Assembly (NCBI RefSeq): GCF_000732325.1 | Contig: NZ_BBIW01000009.1 | Span: forward strand, 1 to 64,000 | DNA: 64,000 bases | Direction: 5' to 3' | Origin: Paenibacillus sp. TCA20 | GTDB lineage: Bacteria > Bacillota > Bacilli > Paenibacillales > Paenibacillaceae | Shown here: positions 8,757 to 18,494 of the stretch, piece after piece | Position numbering within the stretch: the stretch's first letter is position 1 | Layout of the letters: every line of letters begins with the position of its first letter | Notes under the pieces: model-generated | The model's database searches: none | Told to the model about the DNA's origin: nothing | Seen by the model: the letters and a program-made list of their open reading frames with translations, nothing else | Position numbers and translations under genes: made by a program

Positions 8757-8833
8757 ATATCCGAACATTAAATATGGTAAAGATTAAAATGTTCGTCTTT
8801 AAGTTGACATGAGGTGTAGGGGATTGTTAAACT
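8757..8833 (+). promoter_or_regulatory. PurBox pair and promoter of the pur operon
   Basis: ATATCCGAACATT (8757-8769) matches the B. subtilis PurBox AWWWCCGAACWWT at every position. The inverted partner at 8788-8800 (complement AAAGACGAACATT) matches 11 of 13, with 18 bases between them; B. subtilis pairs are spaced 16-17. A -35 TTGACA (8804-8809) and a weak -10 TAAACT (8828-8833) follow directly. PurR bound here would repress when PRPP is low. PurR itself is outside the window. Confidence 0.78.
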
Positions 8834-8960
8834 GTTAAAGGTAAAAAGAATAAACTCGGAAATCAAAGAAATAAGTAAAACTGCAGAACAAAGAATCAAT
8901 TATTCTAATACCGATCGTAGTCGTAGTTATGTAATTGATTCGTTCAAAATATAGAATGAT

Positions 8961-9027
8961 CTCGTATAGTACCGGGGATACGGCCCGGAAGTTTCTACCC
9001 GAAAACCGTTAATTTTCGGACTACGAG
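8961..9027 (+). ncRNA. guanine-class purine riboswitch aptamer
   Basis: The sequence follows the purine riboswitch consensus: P1 arms CTCGTA (8961-8966) and TACGAG (9022-9027), P2 CCGGG/CCCGG, P3 CCGAAAA/TTTTCGG, and the core strings AAGTTTCTACC and CCGTTAA. The discriminating pyrimidine before the closing P1 strand (C at 9021 in GGACTACGAG) is C, which specifies guanine/hypoxanthine; adenine switches have U. It lies in the ~400-base leader of purE. Confidence 0.95.
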
Positions 9028-9139
9028 GATATCAGTGTTATGAGCCGCCGCTGATGCAGGGTTTGGCTTGTGTGGAAGCACATCCATGGTGGGTAATTGT
9101 CTCTCCCGTAAGGCTGCAGCTCTGATATCTTCATATCGT

Positions 9140-9187
9140 CCGGAATCCGTATAGTGTCATCAAAACTCGAGGATTTCGGTTTTTTTT
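9140..9187 (+). terminator. riboswitch-controlled terminator ahead of purE
   Basis: CCGGAATCC (9140-9148) pairs with GGATTTCGG (9171-9179, one G-U pair) and is followed by eight T residues. The 5' arm ATCC and the adjacent TAGT (9148-9155 region) can instead pair with ACTA...GGAT at 9020-9030, which includes the 3' strand of aptamer P1. That gives the expected antiterminator: guanine bound, P1 formed, terminator free, operon off. The alternative pairing was drawn by eye. Confidence 0.82.
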
Positions 9188-9233
9188 CGTCAAATTGAAG
9201 GTGCTTGTGATCTAATTCGAGGGAGTGGATATC

Positions 9234-9719
9234 ATGTCAGTGCAAGTTGCCGTAATTATGGGGAGTACATCAGATTGGGAAACGATGAGACATGCCTGTG
9301 AAGTGTTGGACGAGCTGGACATTGCTTATGAGAAGAAGGTTGTCTCTGCTCACCGTACGCCGGATCTTATGTTCGAATTCGCAGAGGGCGCGTATGACCG
9401 CGGAATCAAAGTGATTATTGCAGGAGCAGGAGGTGCCGCTCATTTGCCTGGAATGGTCGCATCCAAAACCTTGGTTCCTGTGATCGGTGTTCCTGTTCAG
9501 TCCAAGGCACTGAATGGTCTGGATTCTCTGCTCTCGATCGTGCAAATGCCTGGCGGTATTCCGGTAGCTACAGTGGCCATCGGCAAAGCAGGAGCAACCA
9601 ATGCAGGGCTGCTCGCTGCACAGATCATCGGGGCGTTTGAACCTGAGGTTGCGGTTAGAGCACAGGAACGCAGAGATCGAATCCGTAAAGAAGTACTAGA
9701 AAGCAGTGATACGTTATGA
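9234..9719 (+). CDS. purE: N5-carboxyaminoimidazole ribonucleotide mutase
   Basis: Converts N5-CAIR to CAIR in IMP synthesis; first gene of the pur operon. The 161-residue class I PurE shows [10 protein letters not shown] (nucleotide-binding N-terminus), SAHRTPD (catalytic His) and the [11 protein letters not shown] loop. The ATG at 9234 follows GGGAGTGG; an earlier in-frame GTG at 9225 overlaps this site. It ends in ATGA, overlapping purK by four bases, so the two products that act in sequence are translationally coupled. Expression is set by the upstream PurBoxes and guanine riboswitch. Confidence 0.96.
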   Translation: MSVQVAVIMGSTSDWETMRHACEVLDELDIAYEKKVVSAHRTPDLMFEFAEGAYDRGIKVIIAGAGGAAHLPGMVASKTLVPVIGVPVQSKALNGLDSLLSIVQMPGGIPVATVAIGKAGATNAGLLAAQIIGAFEPEVAVRAQERRDRIRKEVLESSDTL

Positions 9720-10894
9720 TAAATAAGCTAATCAGCGAGAGCGCGAAGGTCTTCCCTTCTGGAGCCACGATTGGAATCCTTGGAGGCGGACAGCTTGGAC
9801 GGATGATGACACTATCAGGTACAGCTATGGGATACCGGTTTATTACACTGGAGCCGACCGAGAATTCACCTTGCGGGCAAGTCGCGCGGCAGATTGTAGC
9901 AGGTTACGATGATCAGAATGCAGCACGCCAGCTTGCAGAAGAGTGCGATGTAATCACTTATGAGTTTGAAAATGTGGATGCCGAAGTGGCGGCCTTGCTG
10001 GAGAACGAAGCGTATGTCCCCCAAGGAAGCAGACTGCTGTATACGACTCAGCATCGTCTTCGGGAGAAGCGTGCCATTGAAGCGGCGGGTGTGCCGGTTG
10101 CTCCATATCGGGAAATTACGAGTGCAGAGGACATGAGCGCAGCGGTTGAGGCGCTAGGCGTTCCTTGTGTGCTTAAGACGGTAACTGGAGGCTATGATGG
10201 CAAAGGCCAGCGGGTGATTCGTGACAGAGAGGCGGCACTTGAGGCTTACGAGGAGCTGGCGAGCCTTGGTACAGAGCTCGTATTAGAGCAGTTTGTAGCC
10301 TTTAACTGCGAAATATCCGTTATTGCTGCACGTAATCCCCAAGGAGAGATTCGGACATTTCCCCCAGCTGAGAATGTGCATGTGAATAATATATTGCACA
10401 CTTCCGTTGTACCGGCGAGAGTATCATCAGAGCTCCAGCTCGAAGCGCAGCAGCTCGCAGCTAAGATCGCCGAATCGATGGGAGCCGTTGGGCTGCTGGC
10501 TGTGGAGATGTTTGTGACAAGAGATGGACAGCTGTACGTTAACGAGCTGGCACCTCGACCACACAACTCAGGTCATTATACGATGGAGGCGTGCAGCACA
10601 TCACAATTTGAGCAGCATGTAAGAGCTATATGCGGCCTCCCGCTTGCAGATACATGCCTGCTGAGCCCTGTTGTGATGGTGAATGTCCTGGGAGAACATA
10701 TTGAAGCCGTAATTGATCGATTTGCCAAAAAGGACTCAGACGCAGACGAACTGGGCATTGTACCTAAGCTTCACCTGTACGGCAAAGCCGAAGCCAAGAC
10801 TGGACGTAAGATGGGACATATCAACCTGTTATGCCATGATGTGCAGCATGCACTGGATTGGATAGACAAAACCAATATATGGAGGAACGAATAG
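9716..10894 (+). CDS. purK: N5-carboxyaminoimidazole ribonucleotide synthase
   Basis: ATP-grasp enzyme that carboxylates AIR with bicarbonate and ATP to N5-CAIR, the substrate of PurE. The N-terminal [12 protein letters not shown] dinucleotide-fold motif, the central ATP-grasp region ([14 protein letters not shown]), and the Mg/ATP-binding [14 protein letters not shown] are visible. Length 392 aa is normal. It overlaps purE by four bases and ends two bases before the purB start codon. Confidence 0.96.
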   Translation: MINKLISESAKVFPSGATIGILGGGQLGRMMTLSGTAMGYRFITLEPTENSPCGQVARQIVAGYDDQNAARQLAEECDVITYEFENVDAEVAALLENEAYVPQGSRLLYTTQHRLREKRAIEAAGVPVAPYREITSAEDMSAAVEALGVPCVLKTVTGGYDGKGQRVIRDREAALEAYEELASLGTELVLEQFVAFNCEISVIAARNPQGEIRTFPPAENVHVNNILHTSVVPARVSSELQLEAQQLAAKIAESMGAVGLLAVEMFVTRDGQLYVNELAPRPHNSGHYTMEACSTSQFEQHVRAICGLPLADTCLLSPVVMVNVLGEHIEAVIDRFAKKDSDADELGIVPKLHLYGKAEAKTGRKMGHINLLCHDVQHALDWIDKTNIWRNE

Positions 10895-10896
10895 AA

Positions 10897-12192
10897 ATGA
10901 TTGAACGTTATAGCAGACCCGAAATGCGGGCGATTTGGACGGAAGAGAATAAATTTAAGGCTTGGCTGGAAGTGGAAATTTGTGCATGCGAGGCTTGGGC
11001 TGAGCTGGGCGTCATACCACAAGAGGATGCAGCTGTTCTTCGTGAGAAAGCAAGCTTTGACATTGACCGGATCTACGAGATTGAGCAGGAGACACGTCAT
11101 GATGTCATTGCCTTCACACGTACCGTATCCGAAAGTCTTGGAGAGGAACGCAAATGGGTGCATTACGGTCTGACTTCTACAGATGTTGTTGATACAGCGA
11201 ACGGTTACCTGCTTCGTCAGGCGAATGAAATTCTTGAGAAGGACATTCTGAACTTCATTCAGATCCTAAGAGACAAAGCGATTGAATACAAGCACACTCC
11301 AATGATGGGACGTACACATGGTGTACATGCCGAGCCAACCACCTTTGGTCTGAAAATGGCGCTATGGCATGAAGAGATGAAGCGCAACCTGGAACGCTTC
11401 CGTCATGCTGCTGACAATGTCCAGTTTGGCAAAATCTCAGGTGCTGTAGGAACTTATGCGAACATAGATCCTTTCGTTGAGGAATTCGTATGTAAAAAGC
11501 TGGGCACGAAGCCGGCTCCGATCTCAACGCAAACATTGCAGCGTGACCGCCATGCTGAATATATGGCAACCCTTGCACTGATCGCGACTTCCTTGGACAA
11601 ATTCGCGACCGAAGTACGTGCACTCCAGAAGAGTGAATTCCGTGAAGTGGAAGAGGCTTTTGCTAAAGGTCAAAAAGGCTCATCTGCTATGCCGCACAAG
11701 CGCAATCCGATCGGCAGCGAGAACATCTCCGGCTTGTCCCGTGTCATTCGCGGACATATGCTGACAGCCTATGAGAATGTAACGCTGTGGCATGAGCGTG
11801 ATATTTCGCACTCCTCTGCTGAACGCGTCATTCTGCCGGATGCCACGATGCTGCTGAACTATATGCTGAACCGTTTTGGCAACATCATCAAGAACTTGAC
11901 GGTGTTCCCTGAGAACATGAAGCGCAACATGGCCCGTACTTTCGGTGTTCCGTTCTCCGGACGCATTATGACGAAGCTGATTGATAAAGGCTTCAGCCGT
12001 GAAGAAGCGTACGATACAGTTCAGCCTCGTGCGATGGAAGCATGGGAGACACAGCGCCAATTCCGCGACATCGTGGAAGCGACGCCGGCGATTACGGAAG
12101 TGCTCAGCACAGAGGAGATCGAGGACGCCTTTAATCCGGCATGGCATCTGAAGCATGTGGATACGATTTTTGACAAATTGGGATTAAACTAG
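10897..12192 (+). CDS. purB: adenylosuccinate lyase
   Basis: Fumarase/aspartase-superfamily tetramer that removes fumarate twice in purine synthesis, from SAICAR and from adenylosuccinate. The signature loop [11 protein letters not shown] is present, as are TSTDVVDT and the catalytic-His motif [14 protein letters not shown]. The 431 aa starting at 10897 equals B. subtilis PurB. GGAGGAACG in the last codons of purK is the ribosome site; an in-frame start at 10858 would lie deep inside purK. Confidence 0.96.
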   Translation: MIERYSRPEMRAIWTEENKFKAWLEVEICACEAWAELGVIPQEDAAVLREKASFDIDRIYEIEQETRHDVIAFTRTVSESLGEERKWVHYGLTSTDVVDTANGYLLRQANEILEKDILNFIQILRDKAIEYKHTPMMGRTHGVHAEPTTFGLKMALWHEEMKRNLERFRHAADNVQFGKISGAVGTYANIDPFVEEFVCKKLGTKPAPISTQTLQRDRHAEYMATLALIATSLDKFATEVRALQKSEFREVEEAFAKGQKGSSAMPHKRNPIGSENISGLSRVIRGHMLTAYENVTLWHERDISHSSAERVILPDATMLLNYMLNRFGNIIKNLTVFPENMKRNMARTFGVPFSGRIMTKLIDKGFSREEAYDTVQPRAMEAWETQRQFRDIVEATPAITEVLSTEEIEDAFNPAWHLKHVDTIFDKLGLN

Positions 12193-12258
12193 TCCAGCAA
12201 GGTATCTGAAGGGCTGATACGGCTTGAAAAAATAATAAAACGTGGAGTGATTAACGTT

Positions 12259-13131
12259 ATGGCTTTATCCACCGCAGCAGAGCTCATTAACGCACCACTG
12301 TTATACAAAGGCAAGGTTAGAGAGTTGTACGATTTGGGTGAGCATTTCCTGATCGTCGTAACAGACCGGATTTCAGCATTTGATTATGTGCTGGAGCCGG
12401 CTGTTCCGGAGAAAGGCAATGTACTCAATACAGTTAGTGCTTTCTGGTTTGACCAAACGAAGGAATGGATGCCAAACCACGTTGTCCATACCAATGTAGA
12501 AGAACTGGGCGATATCGTGCTGGATAAAGAAGCGCTGAGGGATCGGATTATGGTCACGAAAAAAGCCGAGCGTATTGATATCGAGTGCGTGGTTCGCGGA
12601 TACATTACCGGCAATGGCTGGAGACAGTATCAATCCTCTGGAACAGTTAACGGAATTAAGCTTCCAGAAGGACTACGCAAAAATGCGAAGCTGGATAAGC
12701 CGATCTTCACGCCGGCGGCCAAGAACGATGTCGGCCATGATGAGGATATCTCCATTGAGCAGATGAAATCGGCGGTCGGTGAGGAGCTTGCGCTTGAGCT
12801 TGAAGCGAAGAGTCTGCAGCTGTATGAGTTTGCGAGAGACTATTGCGAGCAAAGAGGTATTATTTTGGCAGATTGCAAGTTTGAGTTCGGGATCGTGGAT
12901 GGCGAGGTCATTTTGATAGACGAGATCTTTACCCCTGATGCCTCCCGGTTCTGGGCCAAGGAGAAGTATGCGCTGGACATTGAAATCGACAGCATGGATA
13001 AAGAGCCGGTAAGAGCCTATCTGGCATCCACGGATTGGGATAAGAACAGCCAGCCGGAGCCGCTTCCTGAGCATGTCGTGGAGGAAACAAGCCGACGCTA
13101 TAAAGAGATTAAGGACAGGCTGACCCGTTAA
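12259..13131 (+). CDS. purC: SAICAR synthase
   Basis: Phosphoribosylaminoimidazole-succinocarboxamide synthase, joining aspartate to CAIR with ATP. Motifs: YKGKVRELYDL (ATP binding), VTDRISAFDY, ECVVRGYITGNGW and LIDEIFTPDASRFW. Length 290 aa; B. subtilis PurC is ~241, so a few short insertions or tails are expected. GGAGTGA lies nine bases before the ATG at 12259; an in-frame GTG at 12247 overlaps it. There are 66 bases between purB and this gene and 134 to purS. Confidence 0.95.
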   Translation: MALSTAAELINAPLLYKGKVRELYDLGEHFLIVVTDRISAFDYVLEPAVPEKGNVLNTVSAFWFDQTKEWMPNHVVHTNVEELGDIVLDKEALRDRIMVTKKAERIDIECVVRGYITGNGWRQYQSSGTVNGIKLPEGLRKNAKLDKPIFTPAAKNDVGHDEDISIEQMKSAVGEELALELEAKSLQLYEFARDYCEQRGIILADCKFEFGIVDGEVILIDEIFTPDASRFWAKEKYALDIEIDSMDKEPVRAYLASTDWDKNSQPEPLPEHVVEETSRRYKEIKDRLTR

Positions 13132-13265
13132 TTTAGACATAGGAACTGGGGAAGTACCCGTATCCGTGTTATGGAAACTTAGCAGATAAAAGCTTCATAT
13201 TAGCAATCATTATCATCATTAATAGTCCATACCTTAAAAACATTCCTTAGGAGGAACTTCCGATC

Positions 13266-13511
13266 ATGATAAAAGCTACTGTATACGTTACGATTAAACA
13301 AAGTGTACTTGACCCTCAAGGCGTTGCCGTACAAGGCGCGCTCCATTCCATGGGCTTCAGTGAAGTGGAAGGGGTACGCATCGGCAAATATCTGGAGCTG
13401 ACACTGGATACAAGTGATCGTAATGAAGCAGAAGAACGCGTTAAGGTCATGTGTGAAAAGCTGCTCGCAAATACGGTTGTCGAAGACTACCGCTTTGAAT
13501 TGGAGGTTTAA
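13266..13511 (+). CDS. purS: FGAM synthase subunit PurS
   Basis: Small 81-residue subunit that bridges PurQ and PurL in the three-part formylglycinamidine ribonucleotide synthase of Bacillota. Typical pattern: KATVYVTIKQSVLDPQG start, VRIGKYLELTL, and a C-terminal NTVVEDYRFEL. The site AGGAGG is 12 bases upstream. It is followed by purQ after only three bases. Confidence 0.95.
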   Translation: MIKATVYVTIKQSVLDPQGVAVQGALHSMGFSEVEGVRIGKYLELTLDTSDRNEAEERVKVMCEKLLANTVVEDYRFELEV

Positions 13512-13514
13512 TTC

Positions 13515-14204
13515 ATGAAATTTGCAGTTCTCGTGTTTCCTGGATCCAACTGTGATATTGACTGCTATAAGGCAGTAGAAGAAACGATTGGACAGCCCGT
13601 GGATTATGTATGGCATACGGCAACAGACCTATCTGCCTATGACTGCATTATCGTTCCCGGCGGCTTCTCTTACGGTGACTATTTAAGATGCGGAGCAATC
13701 TCCAGATTTGCTCCAGTGATGAACGAAGTAGCCAAGGCTGCAGAGCAAGGTAAATACATTATCGGGATCTGCAACGGATTCCAAATCCTGACGGAAGCAG
13801 GGCTTCTCCCTGGCGCATTGCTGCGCAATACAGGTATGAAGTTTGTGTGCCATGACTCCGTACTCCAAGTGGAGAACAACAACACCCCATTTACAAGCGA
13901 GTATGAACTTGGGGAAGAGATTATTATCCCGATCGCGCATGGGGAAGGCAACTATTATTGTGATGAAGAGACGCTTGAGAAGCTTAAAACAAACAATCAA
14001 ATCGTCTTTACTTATAAAAACAATCCGAACGGCTCCTTGAATAACATCGCCGGCGTAAGCAATGAGCGCGGCAACGTGGTAGGCATGATGCCTCACCCGG
14101 AACGTGCGGTGAATGAAGTGCTTGGAACGACAGACGGCAAACGCATGTTTACATCGATTTTGAACTCCTGGAGGGATCAGCATGACACAGCAAGTATCCG
14201 CTAA
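13515..14204 (+). CDS. purQ: FGAM synthase glutaminase subunit PurQ
   Basis: Class I glutamine amidotransferase that supplies ammonia to PurL. N-terminal [15 protein letters not shown], oxyanion loop [16 protein letters not shown], nucleophilic Cys in [20 protein letters not shown], and the His-Glu pair in MMPHPERAV. Length 229 aa as usual. It overlaps purL by 23 bases, implying coupled translation and balanced subunits. Confidence 0.96.
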   Translation: MKFAVLVFPGSNCDIDCYKAVEETIGQPVDYVWHTATDLSAYDCIIVPGGFSYGDYLRCGAISRFAPVMNEVAKAAEQGKYIIGICNGFQILTEAGLLPGALLRNTGMKFVCHDSVLQVENNNTPFTSEYELGEEIIIPIAHGEGNYYCDEETLEKLKTNNQIVFTYKNNPNGSLNNIAGVSNERGNVVGMMPHPERAVNEVLGTTDGKRMFTSILNSWRDQHDTASIR

Positions 14205-16425
14205 AGAACCAACCGCAGCACAGATTGCCGAGCATAAACTTTATCAGCAAATGGGCGTATCTGACAGTGAATATGACCTGATCGTGTCCTTCATGGGACG
14301 TCAGCCGAACTACACGGAGATCGGTGTATTCAGTGTTATGTGGTCAGAGCACTGTGCTTACAAGAACTCCAAGCCGCTGCTGCGCCGTTTCCCGACGACA
14401 GGCGAACGTGTCCTGATGGGACCGGGTGAGGGTGCAGGGATTGTCGACATTGGAGATAACCAGGCGGTTGTATTCAAGATCGAGAGTCATAACCATCCTT
14501 CCGCGGTTGAGCCTTTCCAAGGTGCAGCAACAGGAGTTGGCGGAATTATCCGCGACATTTTCTCCATGGGTGCAAGACCGATCGCATCCCTCAACTCCTT
14601 GCGCTTCGGCAAGCTGGAAAGTGATCGTGTGAAATATTTGTTTGAGCACGTCGTATCCGGTATTGCGGGCTACGGTAACTGTATCGGCATTCCGACGGTA
14701 GGCGGAGAAGTGATGTTTGACGAGAGCTATGACGGTAATCCGCTCGTAAATGCGATGTGCGTGGGTCTGATCGATCATGACAAAATTCAGCGTGGAGTTG
14801 CTAAAGGGGTAGGTAACCCGGTGTTTTACGTGGGACCTCCAACTGGACGTGACGGTATTCACGGAGCAACCTTTGCTTCGGTGGAGCTGACAGAGGAATC
14901 TGAATCCAAGCGTACAGCAGTACAGGTCGGCGACCCGTTCATGGAGAAGCTGGTAATGGAGGCTTGTCTTGAGCTGATTGATACTGGCATCGTGCTCGGT
15001 ATTCAAGATATGGGTGCTGCTGGTCTTACGTGCTCCAGTGCGGAAATGGCAAGTAAGGCAGGAAATGGACTGGAGCTGTATCTGGATCAAGTGCCTCAGC
15101 GTGAAGAAGGTATGACACCATACGAGATGATGCTGTCCGAATCTCAAGAACGCATGCTGTTCGTCGTAGAGCCTAAAGACGAAGCACAAGCACGTGAAAT
15201 TTTTGAGCGTTGGGGCGTGATCTGTGCAAAAGTCGGCAAGGTTACGGATGACGGACGACTGAAGCTGTACCATCACGGTGAAGTCGTTGGCGACATGCCG
15301 GTAACGGCATTGGTTGACGAATGCCCGGTATATAACAAACCATCCTCTGTCCCTGCTTATTATATTGAAAATGAAAAAATCGACACCCTGCGTTATGAAG
15401 AAGTGTCGGATCTGACAGGAGCTTTGAAAAAAGTGCTGTCCTCTCCGACCGTATCCAGCAAAGCTTGGGTGTATGACCAATATGACTATATGGTACGGAC
15501 CAGCACTGCCGTTCGTCCAGGATCGGATGCGGCGGTAGTAACGGTGCATGGCACTCGTAAAGGTCTTGCAATGACAACAGACTGTAATGGCCGTTATGTA
15601 TATCTGGATCCTGAAGTAGGCGGCAAAATTGCGGTCAGCGAAGCTGCCCGTAACATCGTTTGCTCTGGGGCAGAGCCGCTGGCGATTACAGACAACCTGA
15701 ACTTTGGTTCGCCGGAGAAGCCGGACATCTTCTGGCAGATGGAAAAAGCGGTAGACGGAATGGCTGAGGCATGTACGGTACTGGGTACGCCGGTTATCGG
15801 GGGTAACGTAAGCTTATATAACGAAAATGCCAAAGGTGCAATTTACCCAACGCCTGTCGTTGGTATGGTCGGACTTGTGCATGATACAGACCATATTACG
15901 ACACAAGGCTTCAAGAAAGAAGGAGATGTCATTCTTCTTCTTGGGAATACACATGCTGAGCTTGGCGGCAGCGAGTTCCAGTATGCGGTTCATGGCTTGA
16001 CGGAAGGACGCCCTCCACAGCTTGATCTTGAAGTGGAGAAGAAGCTGCAGGAAGCGGTACTGGGTGCTATTCAAAAAGGACTCGTACAATCTGCGCATGA
16101 CTTGTCTGAAGGCGGACTTGGCGTGGCACTGGCCGAGAGCTGTATCAGCGGCGGTATTGGTGCGAGCGTGAGCTTTACAACAGACCTTCGCGGAGACGTG
16201 GCTCTATTCAGCGAGAGCCAATCCCGTATTCTACTGACGGCAGACCAAGCACAGGCAGAGGAACTGGAAGCGTTCGTGAGAAACAGCGGCGTTCCGGTTC
16301 AAGTGATCGGACAAGTGAAAGGAAGCAATCTTAAATTGGAGTTGAACGGCACATCAGCTGTGGACGAACCGGTAGCGGTTCTGAAACAGGTCTGGGAGGA
16401 TGTTATTCCATGTCTGATGAAGTAA
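14182..16425 (+). CDS. purL: FGAM synthase subunit PurL (small form)
   Basis: Catalytic subunit of FGAM synthase, using ATP, FGAR and ammonia from PurQ. The 747 aa is the short Bacillota type (B. subtilis 742) that needs PurS and PurQ as separate chains. Visible: [18 protein letters not shown], the ATP-binding [23 protein letters not shown] region, [19 protein letters not shown], and the second AIR-synthase-like half with [14 protein letters not shown]. It overlaps purQ at the 5' end and purF by 16 bases at the 3' end. Confidence 0.96.
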   Translation: MTQQVSAKEPTAAQIAEHKLYQQMGVSDSEYDLIVSFMGRQPNYTEIGVFSVMWSEHCAYKNSKPLLRRFPTTGERVLMGPGEGAGIVDIGDNQAVVFKIESHNHPSAVEPFQGAATGVGGIIRDIFSMGARPIASLNSLRFGKLESDRVKYLFEHVVSGIAGYGNCIGIPTVGGEVMFDESYDGNPLVNAMCVGLIDHDKIQRGVAKGVGNPVFYVGPPTGRDGIHGATFASVELTEESESKRTAVQVGDPFMEKLVMEACLELIDTGIVLGIQDMGAAGLTCSSAEMASKAGNGLELYLDQVPQREEGMTPYEMMLSESQERMLFVVEPKDEAQAREIFERWGVICAKVGKVTDDGRLKLYHHGEVVGDMPVTALVDECPVYNKPSSVPAYYIENEKIDTLRYEEVSDLTGALKKVLSSPTVSSKAWVYDQYDYMVRTSTAVRPGSDAAVVTVHGTRKGLAMTTDCNGRYVYLDPEVGGKIAVSEAARNIVCSGAEPLAITDNLNFGSPEKPDIFWQMEKAVDGMAEACTVLGTPVIGGNVSLYNENAKGAIYPTPVVGMVGLVHDTDHITTQGFKKEGDVILLLGNTHAELGGSEFQYAVHGLTEGRPPQLDLEVEKKLQEAVLGAIQKGLVQSAHDLSEGGLGVALAESCISGGIGASVSFTTDLRGDVALFSESQSRILLTADQAQAEELEAFVRNSGVPVQVIGQVKGSNLKLELNGTSAVDEPVAVLKQVWEDVIPCLMK

Positions 16426-17888
16426 AGACCCCGCAGTTTTGGACCGGCGATTACTACAACGAGGGTTCGGGCAAAGAGGGACTGTTTGATAAATTGAAAG
16501 AGGAGTGCGGGGTGTTCGGGGTGTATAGACACCCTGACGCGGCCTCCTTGTCCTATTACGGACTGCATGCCCTGCAGCATCGCGGCGAGGAAAGTGCCGG
16601 AATGTGTGTCAGTGACGGCAGCGAATTTCACTATCACCGCGGAATGGGACTTGTCAAAGAGGTGTTTACCAAGGATCTCATGGCTTCCCTCTCCGGAGAT
16701 ATTTCGATCGGTCATGTGCGTTATTCAACCAGCGGAGACAGCAAGCTGACGAATGCACAGCCGCTCGTATTTAAATATCGTGACGGCGATCTGGCGGTTG
16801 CGACGAACGGAAATATCGTGAACGCGCCAGAGATTCGCAAGGAGCTGGAGCAAGGCGGTTCCATTTTTCAAACGACGAGTGATACCGAGGTTATTGCACA
16901 CTTGATCGCTCGTTCACCTAAGGATTTGGTTGAGGCGGCAAAAGATGCATTCCGCCGGATTGTTGGAGGCTATGCTTTCCTGATCATGACCAACGATCGG
17001 CTGATCGTTGCATCGGATGCTCATGGACTGCGTCCACTGACGATGGGCAAACTCGGCGATGCCTATATTTTTGCTTCCGAAACCTGTGCACTGGAGACGA
17101 TTGGTGCTGAGCTGATCCGGGACATTGAGCCAGGAGAAATGCTGGTGCTTGACAGCGATGGGCTGCATGAAGACCGCTTCGAGGAGAAAAAGCACCGGAA
17201 AGCGCTGTGTGCGATGGAATATATCTACTTCGCGCGTCCGGACAGTGATATGAATGGAGCCAATCAGCATGGTGCACGGAAGCGGATGGGCAGCCGGCTG
17301 GCGATTGAATCGTTTGTGGATGCGGATGTCGTAACGGGTGTTCCCGATTCCAGTATTTCCGCGGCAATAGGCTATGCTGAGCAGACGGGTATTCCCTATG
17401 AGCTGGGGATGATTAAGAACAAATATACGGGACGTACCTTTATTCAGCCAAGTCAGGAGCTGCGTGAGCAGGGAGTGAAGATGAAGCTGAGTGCGGTGCG
17501 CCGGGTCGTAGAAGGCAAGCGGGTTGTCATGATTGACGATTCCATCGTGCGCGGTACGACATCACGCCGGATCGTGAACATGCTCCGGGATGCAGGAGCG
17601 ACTGAGGTGCATGTACGTATTACATCACCACCGTTCAAGAATCCATGCTTCTACGGGATTGATACCCCGAACCGGGATGAGCTGATTGCTTCTTCCAAAT
17701 CGATTGAGGAGATCTGCCGGGAGATTAACGCAGATTCACTGTCATTCCTCAGTCCCGAAGGTTTGATCTCTTCTATAGAAGGTAACCACCAGGATGAATA
17801 TAAAGGCGGCCTATGTCTTGCCTGTTTCGATAATGACTACCCAACGACGCTGGACTTCAAGGACGCGAAGGCGGGCTGCGGCTGTTAA
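16410..17888 (+). CDS. purF: amidophosphoribosyltransferase
   Basis: First committed enzyme of purine synthesis, PRPP plus glutamine to phosphoribosylamine. A propeptide of ~32 residues precedes Cys33 ([10 protein letters not shown]), which becomes the N-terminal nucleophile after self-cleavage. The PRPP site [14 protein letters not shown] is present. The Fe-S ligand cysteines known from the B. subtilis enzyme are retained ([17 protein letters not shown], and the C-terminal [11 protein letters not shown] pair). Length 492 aa. The stop codon lies inside an 8-bp hairpin (17876-17898), and a structured 600-base gap follows before purM. Confidence 0.96.
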   Translation: MSDEVKTPQFWTGDYYNEGSGKEGLFDKLKEECGVFGVYRHPDAASLSYYGLHALQHRGEESAGMCVSDGSEFHYHRGMGLVKEVFTKDLMASLSGDISIGHVRYSTSGDSKLTNAQPLVFKYRDGDLAVATNGNIVNAPEIRKELEQGGSIFQTTSDTEVIAHLIARSPKDLVEAAKDAFRRIVGGYAFLIMTNDRLIVASDAHGLRPLTMGKLGDAYIFASETCALETIGAELIRDIEPGEMLVLDSDGLHEDRFEEKKHRKALCAMEYIYFARPDSDMNGANQHGARKRMGSRLAIESFVDADVVTGVPDSSISAAIGYAEQTGIPYELGMIKNKYTGRTFIQPSQELREQGVKMKLSAVRRVVEGKRVVMIDDSIVRGTTSRRIVNMLRDAGATEVHVRITSPPFKNPCFYGIDTPNRDELIASSKSIEEICREINADSLSFLSPEGLISSIEGNHQDEYKGGLCLACFDNDYPTTLDFKDAKAGCGC

Positions 17889-17904
17889 TAAGCCGCAGAA
17901 TTCA

Positions 17905-18305
17905 TTGCTCCATGAAGAGCCGCCCTACATTTGCGACGCAAACAGGGGATGGCTCTGATGGAGCAAGGCGCGCAGCGCCAAAGGCACCGCAGTGGACCCG
18001 GCACATTTGCCGAAGGCAAACAGCAGGAGGTCCCAGCGGAGCAGCCACGCGCAGCGTGTCAAAGAGCTTCCCCGCGAGCCCCAGCGCATCTGCCGAAGGC
18101 AGACAGCGGGAAGGCTCAAGGGAAGCAAGGCGCGCAGCGCCAAGGGCATCGCAATGGACCCGGCACATTTGCCGAAGGCAAACAGCAGGAGGTCCCAGCG
18201 GAGCAGCCACGCGCAGCGTGCCAGAGAGCTTCACCATGATCCCTACACATTTGCCGAAGGCAAACAGTGGGTAAGCTCGGGTGAAGCCCCTGCGCGCATA
18301 GCGCA
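17905..18305 (+). repeat. array of alternating nested and short hairpins between purF and purM
   Basis: A 400-base GC-rich non-coding array. Palindromes with 3-base loops are centred at about 17936, 17973, 18013, 18052, 18096, 18135, 18175, 18214, 18257 and 18298, a period of 37-44 bases. Odd members share the apex TTTGCCgaaGGCAAA and are extended by nested outer stems; even members are short (GGCGCgcaGCGCC, CACGCgcaGCGTG). One 162-base unit is nearly duplicated (17963-18060 versus 18125-18222). Stems differ between copies by paired changes (TTTGCC/GGCAAA, TCTGCC/GGCAGA, TTTGC/GCAAA; outer GCTTCCC/GGGAAGC versus GCTTCACC/GGTGAAGC). Reading frames across it (repeats of AEGKQ or LPKAN) are by-products. 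Function unknown. Confidence 0.85.
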
Positions 18306-18480
18306 ATCAGCAGTAGAGCGTGTCTGCAAGACGAAAGCGAATCCCAGCACCACAGTAACCATAGCAGGATCCAACCAAACTCCGGTCCGCGAATCCATTT
18401 TGCGGGTGTCCAGAGGGGCCGCGGCCTCTTTGGGGTCCTCCCTGTCAGGGAGGATTTAGGAGGGTGAATTTATATTTGAG
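18306..18480 (+). other. remaining purF-purM spacer
   Basis: No gene seen. It holds further GC-rich dyads: AGAGGGGCCGCGGCCTCT near 18412-18429 and TCCTCCCTGTCAGGGAGGA at 18436-18454, just upstream of AGGAGGGTG. The latter hairpin could influence purM translation, but AGGAGGGTG is over 20 bases from any purM start codon. Confidence 0.45.
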
Positions 18481-18494
18481 GGACGGTGACCAAG

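Noticed and set aside
14344-15549. 401-residue open frame antisense to purL
   Set aside because: Shadow of the strongly conserved purL frame; composition (His/Cys/Arg-rich) is unlike a real protein and no ribosome site is present.
17905-18305. CRISPR array
   Set aside because: The repeats vary, are palindromic throughout, and there are no unique spacers or cas genes.
17902-18459. Several open frames (up to 155 aa) across the hairpin array
   Set aside because: They consist of the repeat translated in different frames on both strands (AEGKQ, LPKAN); absence of stops is due to GC-rich repeats. No ribosome sites.
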